Assembly: GCA_029983625.1 (NCBI GenBank) | Contig: JASBZF010000035.1 | Span: forward strand, 1-15,110 | Length of the DNA stretch: 15,110 nucleotides | Source of the DNA: Pauljensenia sp. | GTDB taxonomy: Bacteria; Actinomycetota; Actinomycetes; Actinomycetales; Actinomycetaceae | Reading direction: 5' to 3' | Part shown: positions 1 through 7,056 of the stretch, piece by piece | How positions within the stretch are numbered: position 1 is the stretch's first letter | Layout: each line of letters starts with the position of its first letter | Notes under the pieces: model-generated | Seen by the model: only the letters and a program-made list of their open reading frames with translations | The model's database searches: none | Told to the model about the DNA's origin: nothing | Program-made: the position numbers and the translations under genes

Positions 1-1
1 G

Positions 2-1870
2 CTCGAATGTGTGCCCCCACCTGAGGCGACTAACAGCGATACTGCAGCACAAACGACATCTCATGAAAATGGCGTCGCGAAAGCAGAAGAAGGGGATGGC
101 CTCGAAACAGCAAGCCCTGAGGCGGGTGTCACTGCGTCATGTCCGAGTGGGGTGACCGTTACCGAGGGCGCTGCTGTAAGCGCGGCAGAAAAGCCTTCGG
201 TGACAGGGCGGATTGACACGCTACCTGCAGGCACTCAGGTTGTGTTTACTCTGAAAGGCAGATTCCCGGATGCTTCGCGTGCGACTACTGTATTCCTTGC
301 GGAATTACCCGACGCTAAAGTCGATGATGACCCTTCCTCAAACCGAGTTCAGACAGAAACTGAACTCAGCTCGCAACCTGCGCGCGAAGCGGTTTTCAGA
401 TCCGCGCAAGAGGAGGAAGGAGTGTCAACCCGTGTGTCTGTGTCGAATCCTTCCCCTCGCGTCGGGGATCGCGTGAATGTAGACACTCTCATAATGAACT
501 CAGGTGAAAGCGCAGACAATGTGGAGGTCATGCTTCAGCTGAGTAACGAATTCATGCTGAAGCGCCGAATGGCACCGTGGACGAAATGGCCGCCAGCCAG
601 TAAAGTGGGTTCCACTACAATTACAACAGCTGAGGAGTATATTGGTCGATATAATCCAATGCTAGTTTATGATCAATCCGAATTTCCAAATGCCTGCGAA
701 GTGGAAGCCGATCAGGTTTTTTGCAAATATAAAGTCAGCGTCCTCGAGACCACTGACCAGAATCTCACCTGCGTTGTAGAGAACGGAGATGCCGTCTGTC
801 CGACACAGCTTCTTTACGATGCTACGACGAATACGGTGCGGGCAACAATCCCACGCCTACCCAAAGGGTCTTCGTTGAAAATCAGCGCAGACACGGAGCT
901 GACGATGGCGGCACAGTACCAAAAGCCCTATGAGGTGTGGGCTGAAGTGTCCTCAGGGAAAGGACGTTCTTCTGCAACATTGAGCTGGCGCGATCCCCTG
1001 ACCACCCCAGTTTTTGATCTGTGTTACCTCATAAGTAGCTATGGTCCCGTCGCCATATTCCCGGTCCCTGGTGATCTGTCGGGTCCTGACAGTGGCTGGC
1101 ATATCAGCGAAATAATGAACACCTTCCTGGTCCGCTGGGAAGTGGCCGATCAGGATCACTTGATTGCGCATCTAAAAGACGGCTATACCTTCCCCGATGG
1201 TGCGAAAAGTCGTGACTTCGGTCCTCCACAGGACTATTGGAAGTGCTGGATCGGTGAGTTCGCTCAACAGGGAATGCTTGACTGGGGTGCATTCTCCATG
1301 CCTATTCCTGCGCCTCAAGTGAATGACCCATGCGGCCCAGATAATGCCGTGTGGATTAAACCGGAAGACGACGACATGCTCATCTGGGAAATTACCGATC
1401 AGGGGCACCTGATTGCTCGCCTGAACGCTCAGAACTACCCGATTTTCCCAGACCTGACGACCAGTCACGACTACGGTGTCGCCCCCGATAGTGGGGTGCC
1501 CTGCGTTGACCTGCCACAAGCTCCTGCCGTGAATGATCCTTGTGGCCCGGATAATGCTGTGTGGATTAAACCTGAAGACACAGCGCGCCTCAGGTGGGAG
1601 ATCACGTCGGACACTCACCTTGTCGCGCACACAAAAGACGGCCTGGTCTTCCGTGACGGAAGCAGCACACATGACTACGGGCTTGCGGTAGACAGTGGAG
1701 AAGAGTGCATTGACCTGAGTCGGCTCGATGTGAAAATCCCGATGACAGGAGGGCGTGCCGCAGACACTATCTACGCTGCAGCATTCCTCCTTGCGCTGCT
1801 TGCTGCCGCTGGCGCAGTCGTGAAACGTCGCCACGACATGCGCGTCCACACCTACCGGGCCAGGCACTAA
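2..1870 (+). CDS. Sortase-anchored surface protein with 70-residue repeats, 5'-truncated
   Basis: The reading frame is open to the left window edge, with a GTG at 11 that need not be the true start, so the signal peptide is probably missing. Numbering from that GTG, residues about 141-185 resemble the DUF11-like stalk domains of Gram-positive surface proteins (phrases such as NPSPRVGDRVNVDTLIMNSG). Residues about 340-570 hold three related units; the last two begin with NDPCGPDNAVWIKPED and are exactly 70 residues apart. The C-terminus is a full cell-wall sorting signal: IPMTG (576-580), a hydrophobic segment, then a basic tail rich in R, K and H. IPMTG departs from LPXTG at the first position only. 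The protein should therefore be covalently attached to peptidoglycan by a sortase and exposed outside the cell. The ligand is unknown. The next gene is convergent, so this gene ends its own transcription unit. The anchoring call is firm; any adhesin role is an inference. Confidence 0.85.
   Translation, partial: LECVPPPEATNSDTAAQTTSHENGVAKAEEGDGLETASPEAGVTASCPSGVTVTEGAAVSAAEKPSVTGRIDTLPAGTQVVFTLKGRFPDASRATTVFLAELPDAKVDDDPSSNRVQTETELSSQPAREAVFRSAQEEEGVSTRVSVSNPSPRVGDRVNVDTLIMNSGESADNVEVMLQLSNEFMLKRRMAPWTKWPPASKVGSTTITTAEEYIGRYNPMLVYDQSEFPNACEVEADQVFCKYKVSVLETTDQNLTCVVENGDAVCPTQLLYDATTNTVRATIPRLPKGSSLKISADTELTMAAQYQKPYEVWAEVSSGKGRSSATLSWRDPLTTPVFDLCYLISSYGPVAIFPVPGDLSGPDSGWHISEIMNTFLVRWEVADQDHLIAHLKDGYTFPDGAKSRDFGPPQDYWKCWIGEFAQQGMLDWGAFSMPIPAPQVNDPCGPDNAVWIKPEDDDMLIWEITDQGHLIARLNAQNYPIFPDLTTSHDYGVAPDSGVPCVDLPQAPAVNDPCGPDNAVWIKPEDTARLRWEITSDTHLVAHTKDGLVFRDGSSTHDYGLAVDSGEECIDLSRLDVKIPMTGGRAADTIYAAAFLLALLAAAGAVVKRRHDMRVHTYRARH
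1322..1717 (+). repeat. Two tandem 210-bp coding repeats in the surface protein
   Basis: Unit 1 spans 1322-1531 and unit 2 spans 1532 to about 1717. Both open with codons for NDPCGPDNAVWIKPED and share WEIT, HL(I/V)A, HDYG, DSG and C(V/I)DL at matching places. The first 50 bases differ at only a few, mostly third-codon, positions. An older degenerate copy lies just upstream (about 1113-1230: RWEVADQDHLIAHLKDG, then DFG). Each close unit keeps two cysteines, which could form a disulfide inside an extracellular domain. Confidence 0.8.
1736..1867 (+). other. Cell-wall sorting signal (IPMTG, hydrophobic segment, basic tail)
   Basis: The IPMTG codons occupy 1736-1750. They are followed by GRAADTIY, a stretch rich in A and L of about 18 residues, and a tail containing KRRH and RARH. 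The order motif, membrane segment, positive tail is diagnostic of sortase substrates. Isoleucine in place of leucine at position 1 is uncommon but tolerated by some sortases. Confidence 0.8.
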
Positions 1871-1962
1871 AAACAGGCGCGCCGCGCACGAGAAGGAGAC
1901 TGGATCGGGAAGGTGGCTGGGCTGAAGCCGTGCGGCTGAGCGTTGATGTGTCAATCGACCTG

Positions 1963-1983
1963 TGAAGGTGTACCTCACCTTCA
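1963..1983. terminator. Hairpin between convergent genes (possible weak terminator)
   Basis: TGAAGGTG (1963-1970) and CACCTTCA (1976-1983) form a perfect 8-bp stem with a 5-base loop, TACCT. It lies between two convergent genes and overlaps the stop codon of the minus-strand gene. Neither strand has a T-run after it, so it is at best a weak or factor-assisted terminator. A second small stem, AGCCG-TG-CGGCT, lies just upstream near 1925-1937. Confidence 0.35.
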
Positions 1984-2613
1984 GGGAAGATCAAGGATTT
2001 CTTGAGCACTCATAGTCGAGCAACGATCATATACATCGGGACCGCGTTGCGGGTCTGTAAACGAGAGTGCGACCCTTACGCCTTCTTCAGGTTTTACCTC
2101 CTTGCGAAAATACTCCTCAAGATCGTTTTCATAATCAGTGCCTGAATACGTTGGTTCGACAACGTGATGCTTCACGAGGCAGTGCGCCGTTAATTCATTC
2201 GAGTCGATGTTTTTTGGATTTTTTCGCATGGAATTAAAATACATAGTGACTATGTGAGATGAGGTCTCTTTACTGCACTGATCAGTGATAGTGTGATATT
2301 CTTCAGTGTCGATAGCGGGGCCTGTGAACTCGTATCCTCCATCCGACAAGCTTGTTGCCGTTAAACGTCCAGAAGAGTTCACGCAGGAGACGTAATTTGA
2401 GCGCGCCTGCGCGGCTTCTTCCTCTGTAATGACATTGTCCTCTAATACTTTTTTCGCAAAATCGGAAATGTCTTTTTGTTTAACGGCTTCAAGTTCAGAT
2501 TCCCAACCTCTGCCACGCAGTGCTGAGGAGGTGTCCTCCTCAGCACTGCACGCAGGACACAGTAGGAAAGCAAGGGCAATCCAGAAGACGCAAAATAAAG
2601 AGTGTGTCTTCAT
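1981..2613 (-). CDS. Probable lipoprotein of unknown function
   Basis: The product has 210 residues. It starts with MKTH, a hydrophobic core (about 6-18) and cysteine 22 in LLCPAC. That is an imperfect lipobox, because position -3 is C, not L/V/I. If Cys22 is not lipidated, signal peptidase I could cut after CSA (22-24). The mature part is acidic and hydrophilic. Near residues 62-77, VITEEEAAQARSNYVSCV resembles the 'VTxEEYxxAxxxxxxC' pattern seen in many small actinobacterial lipoproteins, and several further cysteines follow (113, 145, 198). The start ATG overlaps the stop of the upstream secreted-protein gene (ATGA at 2610-2613), so the two are probably translationally coupled. It should sit on the outer face of the membrane. 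No enzymatic motif is recognised and no function is assigned. Confidence 0.75.
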   Translation of the reverse strand: MKTHSLFCVFWIALAFLLCPACSAEEDTSSALRGRGWESELEAVKQKDISDFAKKVLEDNVITEEEAAQARSNYVSCVNSSGRLTATSLSDGGYEFTGPAIDTEEYHTITDQCSKETSSHIVTMYFNSMRKNPKNIDSNELTAHCLVKHHVVEPTYSGTDYENDLEEYFRKEVKPEEGVRVALSFTDPQRGPDVYDRCSTMSAQEILDLP

Positions 2614-2918
2614 CGCTGAACCACGGGCCAGGGGCCTTCAGAAATGTAGCCTCCGTGGAAGATACCTGAAATGCTCTTCTCGCCCATAGGAGCTAGGTCT
2701 GAATGACGATACGCAGCATAGCCGTCGAACTGGAGACGAGCTTCAGCGTAGTGACCATTACCTGGCGTGCCGTGTAAACACAGCGACTGCATGGAATTGC
2801 GTGAGAGCTTGCGGGCTTCACATGTTGCCGGTGCAGCACTTGTGCTGGGCACCCCAACGATGGAAATAGCGCTCAGAGCTGCAACCAATGCAAGTGCGGT
2901 GATCTTTTGAGATGACAT
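2610..2918 (-). CDS. Small secreted protein with two cysteines
   Basis: The product has 102 residues. A classical signal peptide (SSQK, hydrophobic core at residues 7-23) ends in PSTSAAPA, with cleavage likely after Ala28. The mature protein is about 74 residues. It has only two cysteines (33 and 47), which could form a disulfide, and a C-terminal half rich in G, Y, H and S ending in GPWPVVQR. The ATG at 2918 has a strong ribosome binding site, AAAGGAG (2925-2931 on this strand), six bases upstream. It is the first gene of a two-gene operon with the lipoprotein gene, which it overlaps by four bases. I do not recognise the family. The size, export signal and paired lipoprotein would suit a secreted peptide with a membrane partner, but that is inference only. 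It does not match the lactococcin 972 pattern. Confidence 0.75.
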   Translation of the reverse strand: MSSQKITALALVAALSAISIVGVPSTSAAPATCEARKLSRNSMQSLCLHGTPGNGHYAEARLQFDGYAAYRHSDLAPMGEKSISGIFHGGYISEGPWPVVQR

Positions 2919-2957
2919 GTGATTCTCCTTTGAACCGCATCTATTGCATCTTCTCTT

Positions 2958-3025
2958 CGTGAGTGAAAATGCTCACGTATGCAACGTTAGCCCTATCTTA
3001 TGGGGCTGTCAATGCCATATAAGAT
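2958..3025. promoter_or_regulatory. Two inverted repeats in the divergent intergenic region, possible operators
   Basis: ATCTTAT (2995-3001) and ATAAGAT (3019-3025) are 7-bp inverted arms that bracket the -35 box of the minus-strand promoter. CGTGAG (2958-2963) and CTCACG (2972-2977) are 6-bp arms with an 8-base loop, lying just downstream of the -10 box. Both could be operators or, for the second, a leader hairpin. The region also holds whatever promoter drives the plus-strand HAD phosphatase gene, so a bound regulator could affect both directions. Confidence 0.35.
2984..3012 (-). promoter_or_regulatory. Sigma-70-type promoter for the secreted-protein/lipoprotein operon
   Basis: Read on the minus strand, TTGACA (3012-3007) is a perfect -35 box, followed by 17 bases and TAACGT (2989-2984). 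TAACGT keeps the three most conserved -10 positions (T, A and final T). The start codon lies 65 bases downstream. No better pair was found in this intergenic region. Confidence 0.55.
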
Positions 3026-3085
3026 GTCTGAGTCCCATGTTCATGATCGCCGCCACCCTTGAAGAGCGTCGCAAGTGCGAAAGAA

Positions 3086-4033
3086 ATGATGAAGGAAGAA
3101 GAAACAGAGCGCATCCTCAACCTCGTGACCCCACCCCCCTCAGGAGAAGCGCCAATCCCTTTTCACCACCTCGTTGAAGCAGCAAAAGCGGCACTACCAG
3201 AAAATATGCCCACAGACCCCTCGCGTATTCTCGTGGGGATCGACCTGGACGGAACGCTCCTTTTACCGACGGGAACCTCTGAACGAGTACGCTCCACAAT
3301 CCGTGCAGCGCAAAAAGCCGGTCTGCACACGGTGATCGCAACGGGACGCTCCCTGGAAGCAACCACGCCCGTCCTTCAACAAATAGACAAAACGAACGGA
3401 TGGGCGATCTGCTCAAATGGGGCAATCACAGCGCATATCACCCCTTCGCCTGAAAAAATCACAATCTCCACACTCGACTTCTTTGACCCGCGCCCACTTA
3501 TTGACCGCGTGAGCGCACACATCCCGCATGCGATCTTCGGTGTCGAAGTCCCCGGAATGTTCCTCATCTCAGAAGAATTCCCACCCGGCGAACTCATCGA
3601 AGCACACACAATCGTCCCCATCGAAGAACTACGAGAACACCACGCAATCAAAGTCGTGATCCGAGCGCCCGACATGCGCAAAACCGACTTCGACTCACTC
3701 CTGAGTGCGATCGGCGTTCCTGACACGTGGGAATGCTCTGTCGGCTGGACGAGCTGGGCAGATATCCTTCCCCTCGGTGTCACCAAAGCAAGCGCTCTTC
3801 AACGACTTGCCACTCAACTAGGTGTCCCGCCCTCGGGAACCGTAGCGATCGGAGACGGAACAAACGACATCCCCATGATCCGATGGGCAAACTTCGGCGT
3901 GGTGATGGGAGGGGCCTGTGCGGATATCAAAGCCGAGGGCGACCACGTGACCGGAGCAGTTGAAAACGACGGGGCCGCCGCCGTTATCCAAGCCCTCCTT
4001 GAACACTGTGGAATAACAAACAGGGCGGAATAA
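3086..4033 (+). CDS. Cof-type HAD-IIB family hydrolase (sugar phosphatase-like)
   Basis: With the ATG at 3086 the product has 315 residues, slightly longer than usual for the family (about 270) because of an N-terminal extension of about 45 residues. HAD motifs are complete: motif I DLDGT, with nucleophile Asp53 and general acid Asp55; motif II TGRS; motif III Lys234 in VTKAS; motif IV GDGTND, with Asp257 and Asp261 for magnesium. The cap domain between motifs II and III fits type IIB. Such enzymes are cytoplasmic phosphatases of sugar phosphates or flavin precursors; the substrate cannot be read from sequence. Alternative starts are TTG 3059, ATG 3089, or ATG 3206, which would give the usual family length; none has a strong ribosome binding site. 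The sugar kinase gene follows after 73 bases on the same strand, suggesting an operon. Confidence 0.88.
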   Translation: MMKEEETERILNLVTPPPSGEAPIPFHHLVEAAKAALPENMPTDPSRILVGIDLDGTLLLPTGTSERVRSTIRAAQKAGLHTVIATGRSLEATTPVLQQIDKTNGWAICSNGAITAHITPSPEKITISTLDFFDPRPLIDRVSAHIPHAIFGVEVPGMFLISEEFPPGELIEAHTIVPIEELREHHAIKVVIRAPDMRKTDFDSLLSAIGVPDTWECSVGWTSWADILPLGVTKASALQRLATQLGVPPSGTVAIGDGTNDIPMIRWANFGVVMGGACADIKAEGDHVTGAVENDGAAAVIQALLEHCGITNRAE

Positions 4034-4095
4034 CAAAAAGTAAGGAACACACCGGCTCGCAATGACACAATCTCATAGGAACTCACAACACCATC

Positions 4096-4109
4096 AGGAG
4101 AATAAAATG
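4096..4109 (+). promoter_or_regulatory. Ribosome binding site deciding the kinase start
   Basis: AGGAG at 4096-4100, a six-base AT-rich spacer, then ATG at 4107. This is the best site near the 5' end and favours the internal ATG over the ATG at 4062, which has no such element. Confidence 0.75.
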
Positions 4110-5699
4110 CCTGAAGCAACGAAGACACTCATTGAAACGGGAAACACCTCCCTCGGTATTGAACTCGGATCGACACGAATCAAAGCTGTCCTCATCGGTC
4201 CGACCCATGAGATCCTCGCATCGGGAAGTCACTCCTGGGAAAGTGAAATGATCGACGGACTCTGGTCCTACTCACTCCCTGCTGTCCTGCACGGCATTCA
4301 AAACGCCTACGCCGATCTTGTGGCCCAGATTGAAACACGCTACGGCATCACCCCGACGCGCTACGCTTCGCTCGGCATATCCGCGATGATGCACGGCTAC
4401 CTGGCTTTCGACGAAGAAGGACAGCAACTCCTCCCCTTCAGAACATGGAGGAACACGAACACGGGTCGCGCAGCTCAAGAACTGATCGACACATTCGGCT
4501 TTAACATCCCCCTGCGATGGTCCATCGCACACCTCCATCAAGCCGTCATCGACGAAGAACCACACGTTGAACGCATCGCTTCGATCACCACGCTCGCCGG
4601 ATGGGTCCATCAGCGTCTCACAGGTGAGCGCGTCCTCGGCATCGGTGACGCCTCAGGCATGTTCCCGATCGACTCGACAAGCGGCGACTACGACGCCACT
4701 ATGATCGCCGCCTACGACGCCCTCGTCGTTGAACGTCAACTGCCCTGGAGCGTAAAAAACCTACTCCCGAAAGTCCTGAGCGCAGGTACGCCCGCCGGTT
4801 CACTCACCCCCGAAGGCGCGCTCCTGCTCGACCCGACAGGTCACCTGCAGGCCGGGATCCCGATGTGCCCACCCGAAGGTGACGCGGGAACAGGTATGGT
4901 CGCAACGAACTCGGTGGCACAACGCAGCGGCAACATCTCGTGCGGAACCTCGGTGTTCCTCATGGTTGTCCTCGAAAAAGCCCTGGACAATCTGCACACC
5001 GAAATCGATATGGTCACCACCCCGGACGGCTCCCCAGTTGCAATGGTCCACTCGAACAACGGCGCTTCAGAAATCGACGCCTGGGTCGCGATGTTCGTGG
5101 AATTTGTGAAACTGATGGGCCATGAACTCTCCGTACCTGAGGTATACGACCTCCTCTACCGCAATGCCCTCACAGGAGAAGCCGACGGCGGCGGACTCCT
5201 TGCCTACAACACGCTCTCAGGTGAACCGATCCTTGAAATAGATCAGGCGGTGCCACTGTTCGCCCACGAAGCTCAGGCGCGCTTCACTCTTGCCAATGCA
5301 ATCCGCGCACAGCTCATGAGTATTTTCGCTCCCGTTCGCGTAGGAATGGACATCCTCAAAGCCGAGGGCGTAGAACTCGACCTGCTCTTCGCGCACGGCG
5401 GCCTTTTTAAAACACCGGGTGTCGCCCAGAAAATACTCGCCGATGCGCTCGGAATTTCCGTGTCCGTCGCAGAAACAGCGGGCGAGGGCGGAGCATGGGG
5501 TATCGCGGTTCTTGGGCGCTACCTCATCGCCAAAGCCGAAGGCGAAACTCTGCCCGAATACTTGAACACACAAGTCTTTGCTGAGACAAAAGCGCGTGTA
5601 ATCGCAGCAGAAGCGGAGGATTGTACAGCATACGATCGTTTCCTTGCGCGTTACCTCGCTGCGCTACCGGCAGTCCAGGCAGCAAGCGAAGCGCTCTGA
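4107..5699 (+). CDS. FGGY-family carbohydrate kinase
   Basis: A 530-residue cytoplasmic sugar kinase of the FGGY family (the xylulokinase/ribulokinase/glycerol kinase superfamily), which transfers phosphate from ATP to a sugar. The N-terminal ATPase-fold motif GIELGSTRIKAVLI is at 17-30. GISAMMHGYLAFD and FRTWRNTNT follow in the sugar-binding half. PEGDAGTGMVA contains the likely catalytic base Asp259, and SGNISCGTS follows it. The C-terminal domain has AHGGLFKTPGVAQKILADAL (429 onward) and GEGGAWGIAVLG, the adenosine-binding region. The start at 4107 is chosen because AGGAG (4096-4100) stands six bases upstream; an in-frame ATG at 4062 would add 15 unconserved-looking polar residues. Pairing with the HAD phosphatase points to sugar-phosphate metabolism. 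No isomerase, transporter or regulator is adjacent, so the substrate (a ketopentose or related sugar) is not determined. Confidence 0.9.
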   Translation: MPEATKTLIETGNTSLGIELGSTRIKAVLIGPTHEILASGSHSWESEMIDGLWSYSLPAVLHGIQNAYADLVAQIETRYGITPTRYASLGISAMMHGYLAFDEEGQQLLPFRTWRNTNTGRAAQELIDTFGFNIPLRWSIAHLHQAVIDEEPHVERIASITTLAGWVHQRLTGERVLGIGDASGMFPIDSTSGDYDATMIAAYDALVVERQLPWSVKNLLPKVLSAGTPAGSLTPEGALLLDPTGHLQAGIPMCPPEGDAGTGMVATNSVAQRSGNISCGTSVFLMVVLEKALDNLHTEIDMVTTPDGSPVAMVHSNNGASEIDAWVAMFVEFVKLMGHELSVPEVYDLLYRNALTGEADGGGLLAYNTLSGEPILEIDQAVPLFAHEAQARFTLANAIRAQLMSIFAPVRVGMDILKAEGVELDLLFAHGGLFKTPGVAQKILADALGISVSVAETAGEGGAWGIAVLGRYLIAKAEGETLPEYLNTQVFAETKARVIAAEAEDCTAYDRFLARYLAALPAVQAASEAL

Positions 5700-5733
5700 G
5701 CTTTTCCAGCGTTGCTTTCAGCGCCTCAGCGTG

Positions 5734-5769
5734 GTGACCTGCTGGCCTGTGGCCGCTACGATTGCGCTC
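5734..5769 (+). promoter_or_regulatory. Promoter for the DUF5926 gene, placed for a leaderless transcript
   Basis: GTGACC (5734-5739, four of six matches to TTGACA), a 17-base spacer, then TACGAT (5757-5762), which fits TAnnnT. Only seven bases separate the -10 box from the ATG at 5770, and no Shine-Dalgarno sequence is present. That spacing is the standard arrangement for leaderless mRNAs in actinobacteria. Confidence 0.55.
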
Positions 5770-6645
5770 ATGGGTAAAGCAAGTCGCCGTAAGAAGGTCG
5801 CCAATCCTGCCGCAGATTACCGCGCACCGATCCCATTCGTTGCGCGTCCTTTTGAAGGACTCGTCCGCGAAGTTGAACTCGTTGCCATGCGTGAACTCAT
5901 TCCCGCTGCGATGATGAGTGCCCGGACCGACGCTGCTCACGACAGCGTCGAGTTCGATATCGTCACGCTTTTGCCGGATGGTCGTTCAGCGATGCTTCGC
6001 GCTGACGGGCGTATTCTCATCGCCGCGCAGACTCGCGCGAACTCCGCTGACCTCTCTCACGACATGGGTGCAGCTCTTCTTGCAGCACTGTCGGCGAAAG
6101 AGGAAGGGAAAACAGGTCTGATCGACCTCGATGTGCGTGAACCAGCCGAACGCCTCCAAGAACTCGTTGATCCAACGAGCTTTTCCGAAATGGAAATCCT
6201 TGAGAACTTCGCTTTCTGGTTGGATCCCTCGGAAGAAATCGACGACCACACGCGCCGCGCACTTGAAGAAAACCGTGAAGAAATCATCGAAACCGTTCCG
6301 GTCCCCGGAGTTGAGGGAATGTACTGGTGCGCGATGAACCGGAACTTTGTGCGCTACGTGTCCACCGTCGAAGAAAATCGCCTTTTCGATGCTCTTGCTC
6401 GTCTGCAAGGTGCAGGAAAAGCGCGTCTGTCTGAAGGTTCCCGCTTCGTCGGCGCGTTCCGCGCTTGCGGCCTGGTGATTCCGGTTTTTGAACTCGTCGA
6501 AGGTGAAACCGCCGAAGACATTGCCGCATCTGCTCAGAATTTCATGAAAGCCCTTGACGAGAGCCTCGCAGTACAAGAGGCCCTGAGCGCTGAGGAACGT
6601 CGCATCAAACAAGGACTCGTGTCCCGGCAAGTGACGATCCGCTGA
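5770..6645 (+). CDS. DUF5926 family protein
   Basis: The product has 291 residues from the ATG at 5770. It opens with the basic stretch GKASRRKK, followed by PIPFVARPFEGL and LVAMRELIPAA, which I recognise as the start of the DUF5926 family of conserved actinobacterial proteins (sometimes mislabelled SecA-related in databases). No signal peptide or membrane segment is visible, so it should be cytoplasmic. No catalytic motif is evident and its role is unknown. The start is chosen because the GKxSRRKK opening is typical of the family and a -10 box lies seven bases upstream; the frame stays open further upstream inside the kinase gene but that part looks like shadow. A strong terminator follows, so the gene probably forms its own unit. 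Confidence 0.85.
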   Translation: MGKASRRKKVANPAADYRAPIPFVARPFEGLVREVELVAMRELIPAAMMSARTDAAHDSVEFDIVTLLPDGRSAMLRADGRILIAAQTRANSADLSHDMGAALLAALSAKEEGKTGLIDLDVREPAERLQELVDPTSFSEMEILENFAFWLDPSEEIDDHTRRALEENREEIIETVPVPGVEGMYWCAMNRNFVRYVSTVEENRLFDALARLQGAGKARLSEGSRFVGAFRACGLVIPVFELVEGETAEDIAASAQNFMKALDESLAVQEALSAEERRIKQGLVSRQVTIR

Positions 6646-6670
6646 TTCTTTCTTTCCCTTTGACCTGTGA

Positions 6671-6714
6671 CCGGGGGGTGCCGAAACACTGTTTCGGCAC
6701 CCCCCCGGTTTTTT
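6671..6714 (+). terminator. Strong intrinsic terminator after the DUF5926 gene
   Basis: The left arm at 6671-6687 (starting CCGGGGGGTGCC) pairs with the right arm at 6691-6708 (GTTTCGGCA, then C7, then GG), with a three-base loop and one bulged C. Six T follow directly at 6709-6714. The stem starts 25 bases after the stop codon. Confidence 0.92.
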
Positions 6715-7056
6715 CTTGCTTTCAGTTTCATTGAGGTCCACCCTGTGCTGCTGTGAGTATTACTTTTCAGGCTGCCTCAGATGGGTTAAGCAGTCGCGTA
6801 TTCAATATGCTTTATGTGCGAAATAGAAGAAATGACAAAGGGGGAGTGTGTTGCGATAAAGATGACCTAATGTTTTCTTGTGGGTTACCGGCTGGCTGAC
6901 AGTGTGTCTATTGGCGGCGTGTCGTAGCGGTTTTGATTGTGCGTCAGTCTTCCTATGGGCGCGTGAATGAAAGTTTTCGGGCCTTGTGTGCGTGAGTGCG
7001 AGGTTCGTGTCGTGAAGTAAGAGTGTCCGGCTCGGGTGTGCTGTGGCGTTTAGAAT
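6715..7056. other. 342-bp intergenic stretch with no convincing gene
   Basis: This stretch lies between the terminator and the glycosyltransferase gene. It is rich in G and T on the plus strand, with many GTGTG-like words. I see no tRNA or rRNA pattern, no clear hairpin and no ribosome-binding site with an open frame beyond about 30 codons. A minus-strand frame from 7278 to 6802 looks like noncoding shadow. Its right end probably carries the glycosyltransferase promoter. Confidence 0.5.
7051..7056 (+). promoter_or_regulatory. Possible -10 box for the glycosyltransferase gene
   Basis: TAGAAT is a five-of-six match to TATAAT, immediately before ATG 7057 and six bases before GTG 7063. It makes sense as a -10 box only if translation starts at the GTG on a leaderless message. 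No good -35 box was found at 16-18 bases upstream. Confidence 0.3.

Noticed and set aside
1172..1978. Minus-strand open frame of 268 codons opposite the surface protein gene
   Set aside because: It mirrors a coding region with a firm sorting signal and repeats, and its protein has no domain-like features.
2610..2918. Lactococcin 972-type bacteriocin
   Set aside because: Size and export signal fit, but the aromatic and SKTH-like motifs of that family are absent and no immunity or ABC genes follow.
5986..6741. Minus-strand open frame of 251 codons opposite the DUF5926 gene
   Set aside because: It runs through the terminator hairpin and is antisense to a recognised family member.
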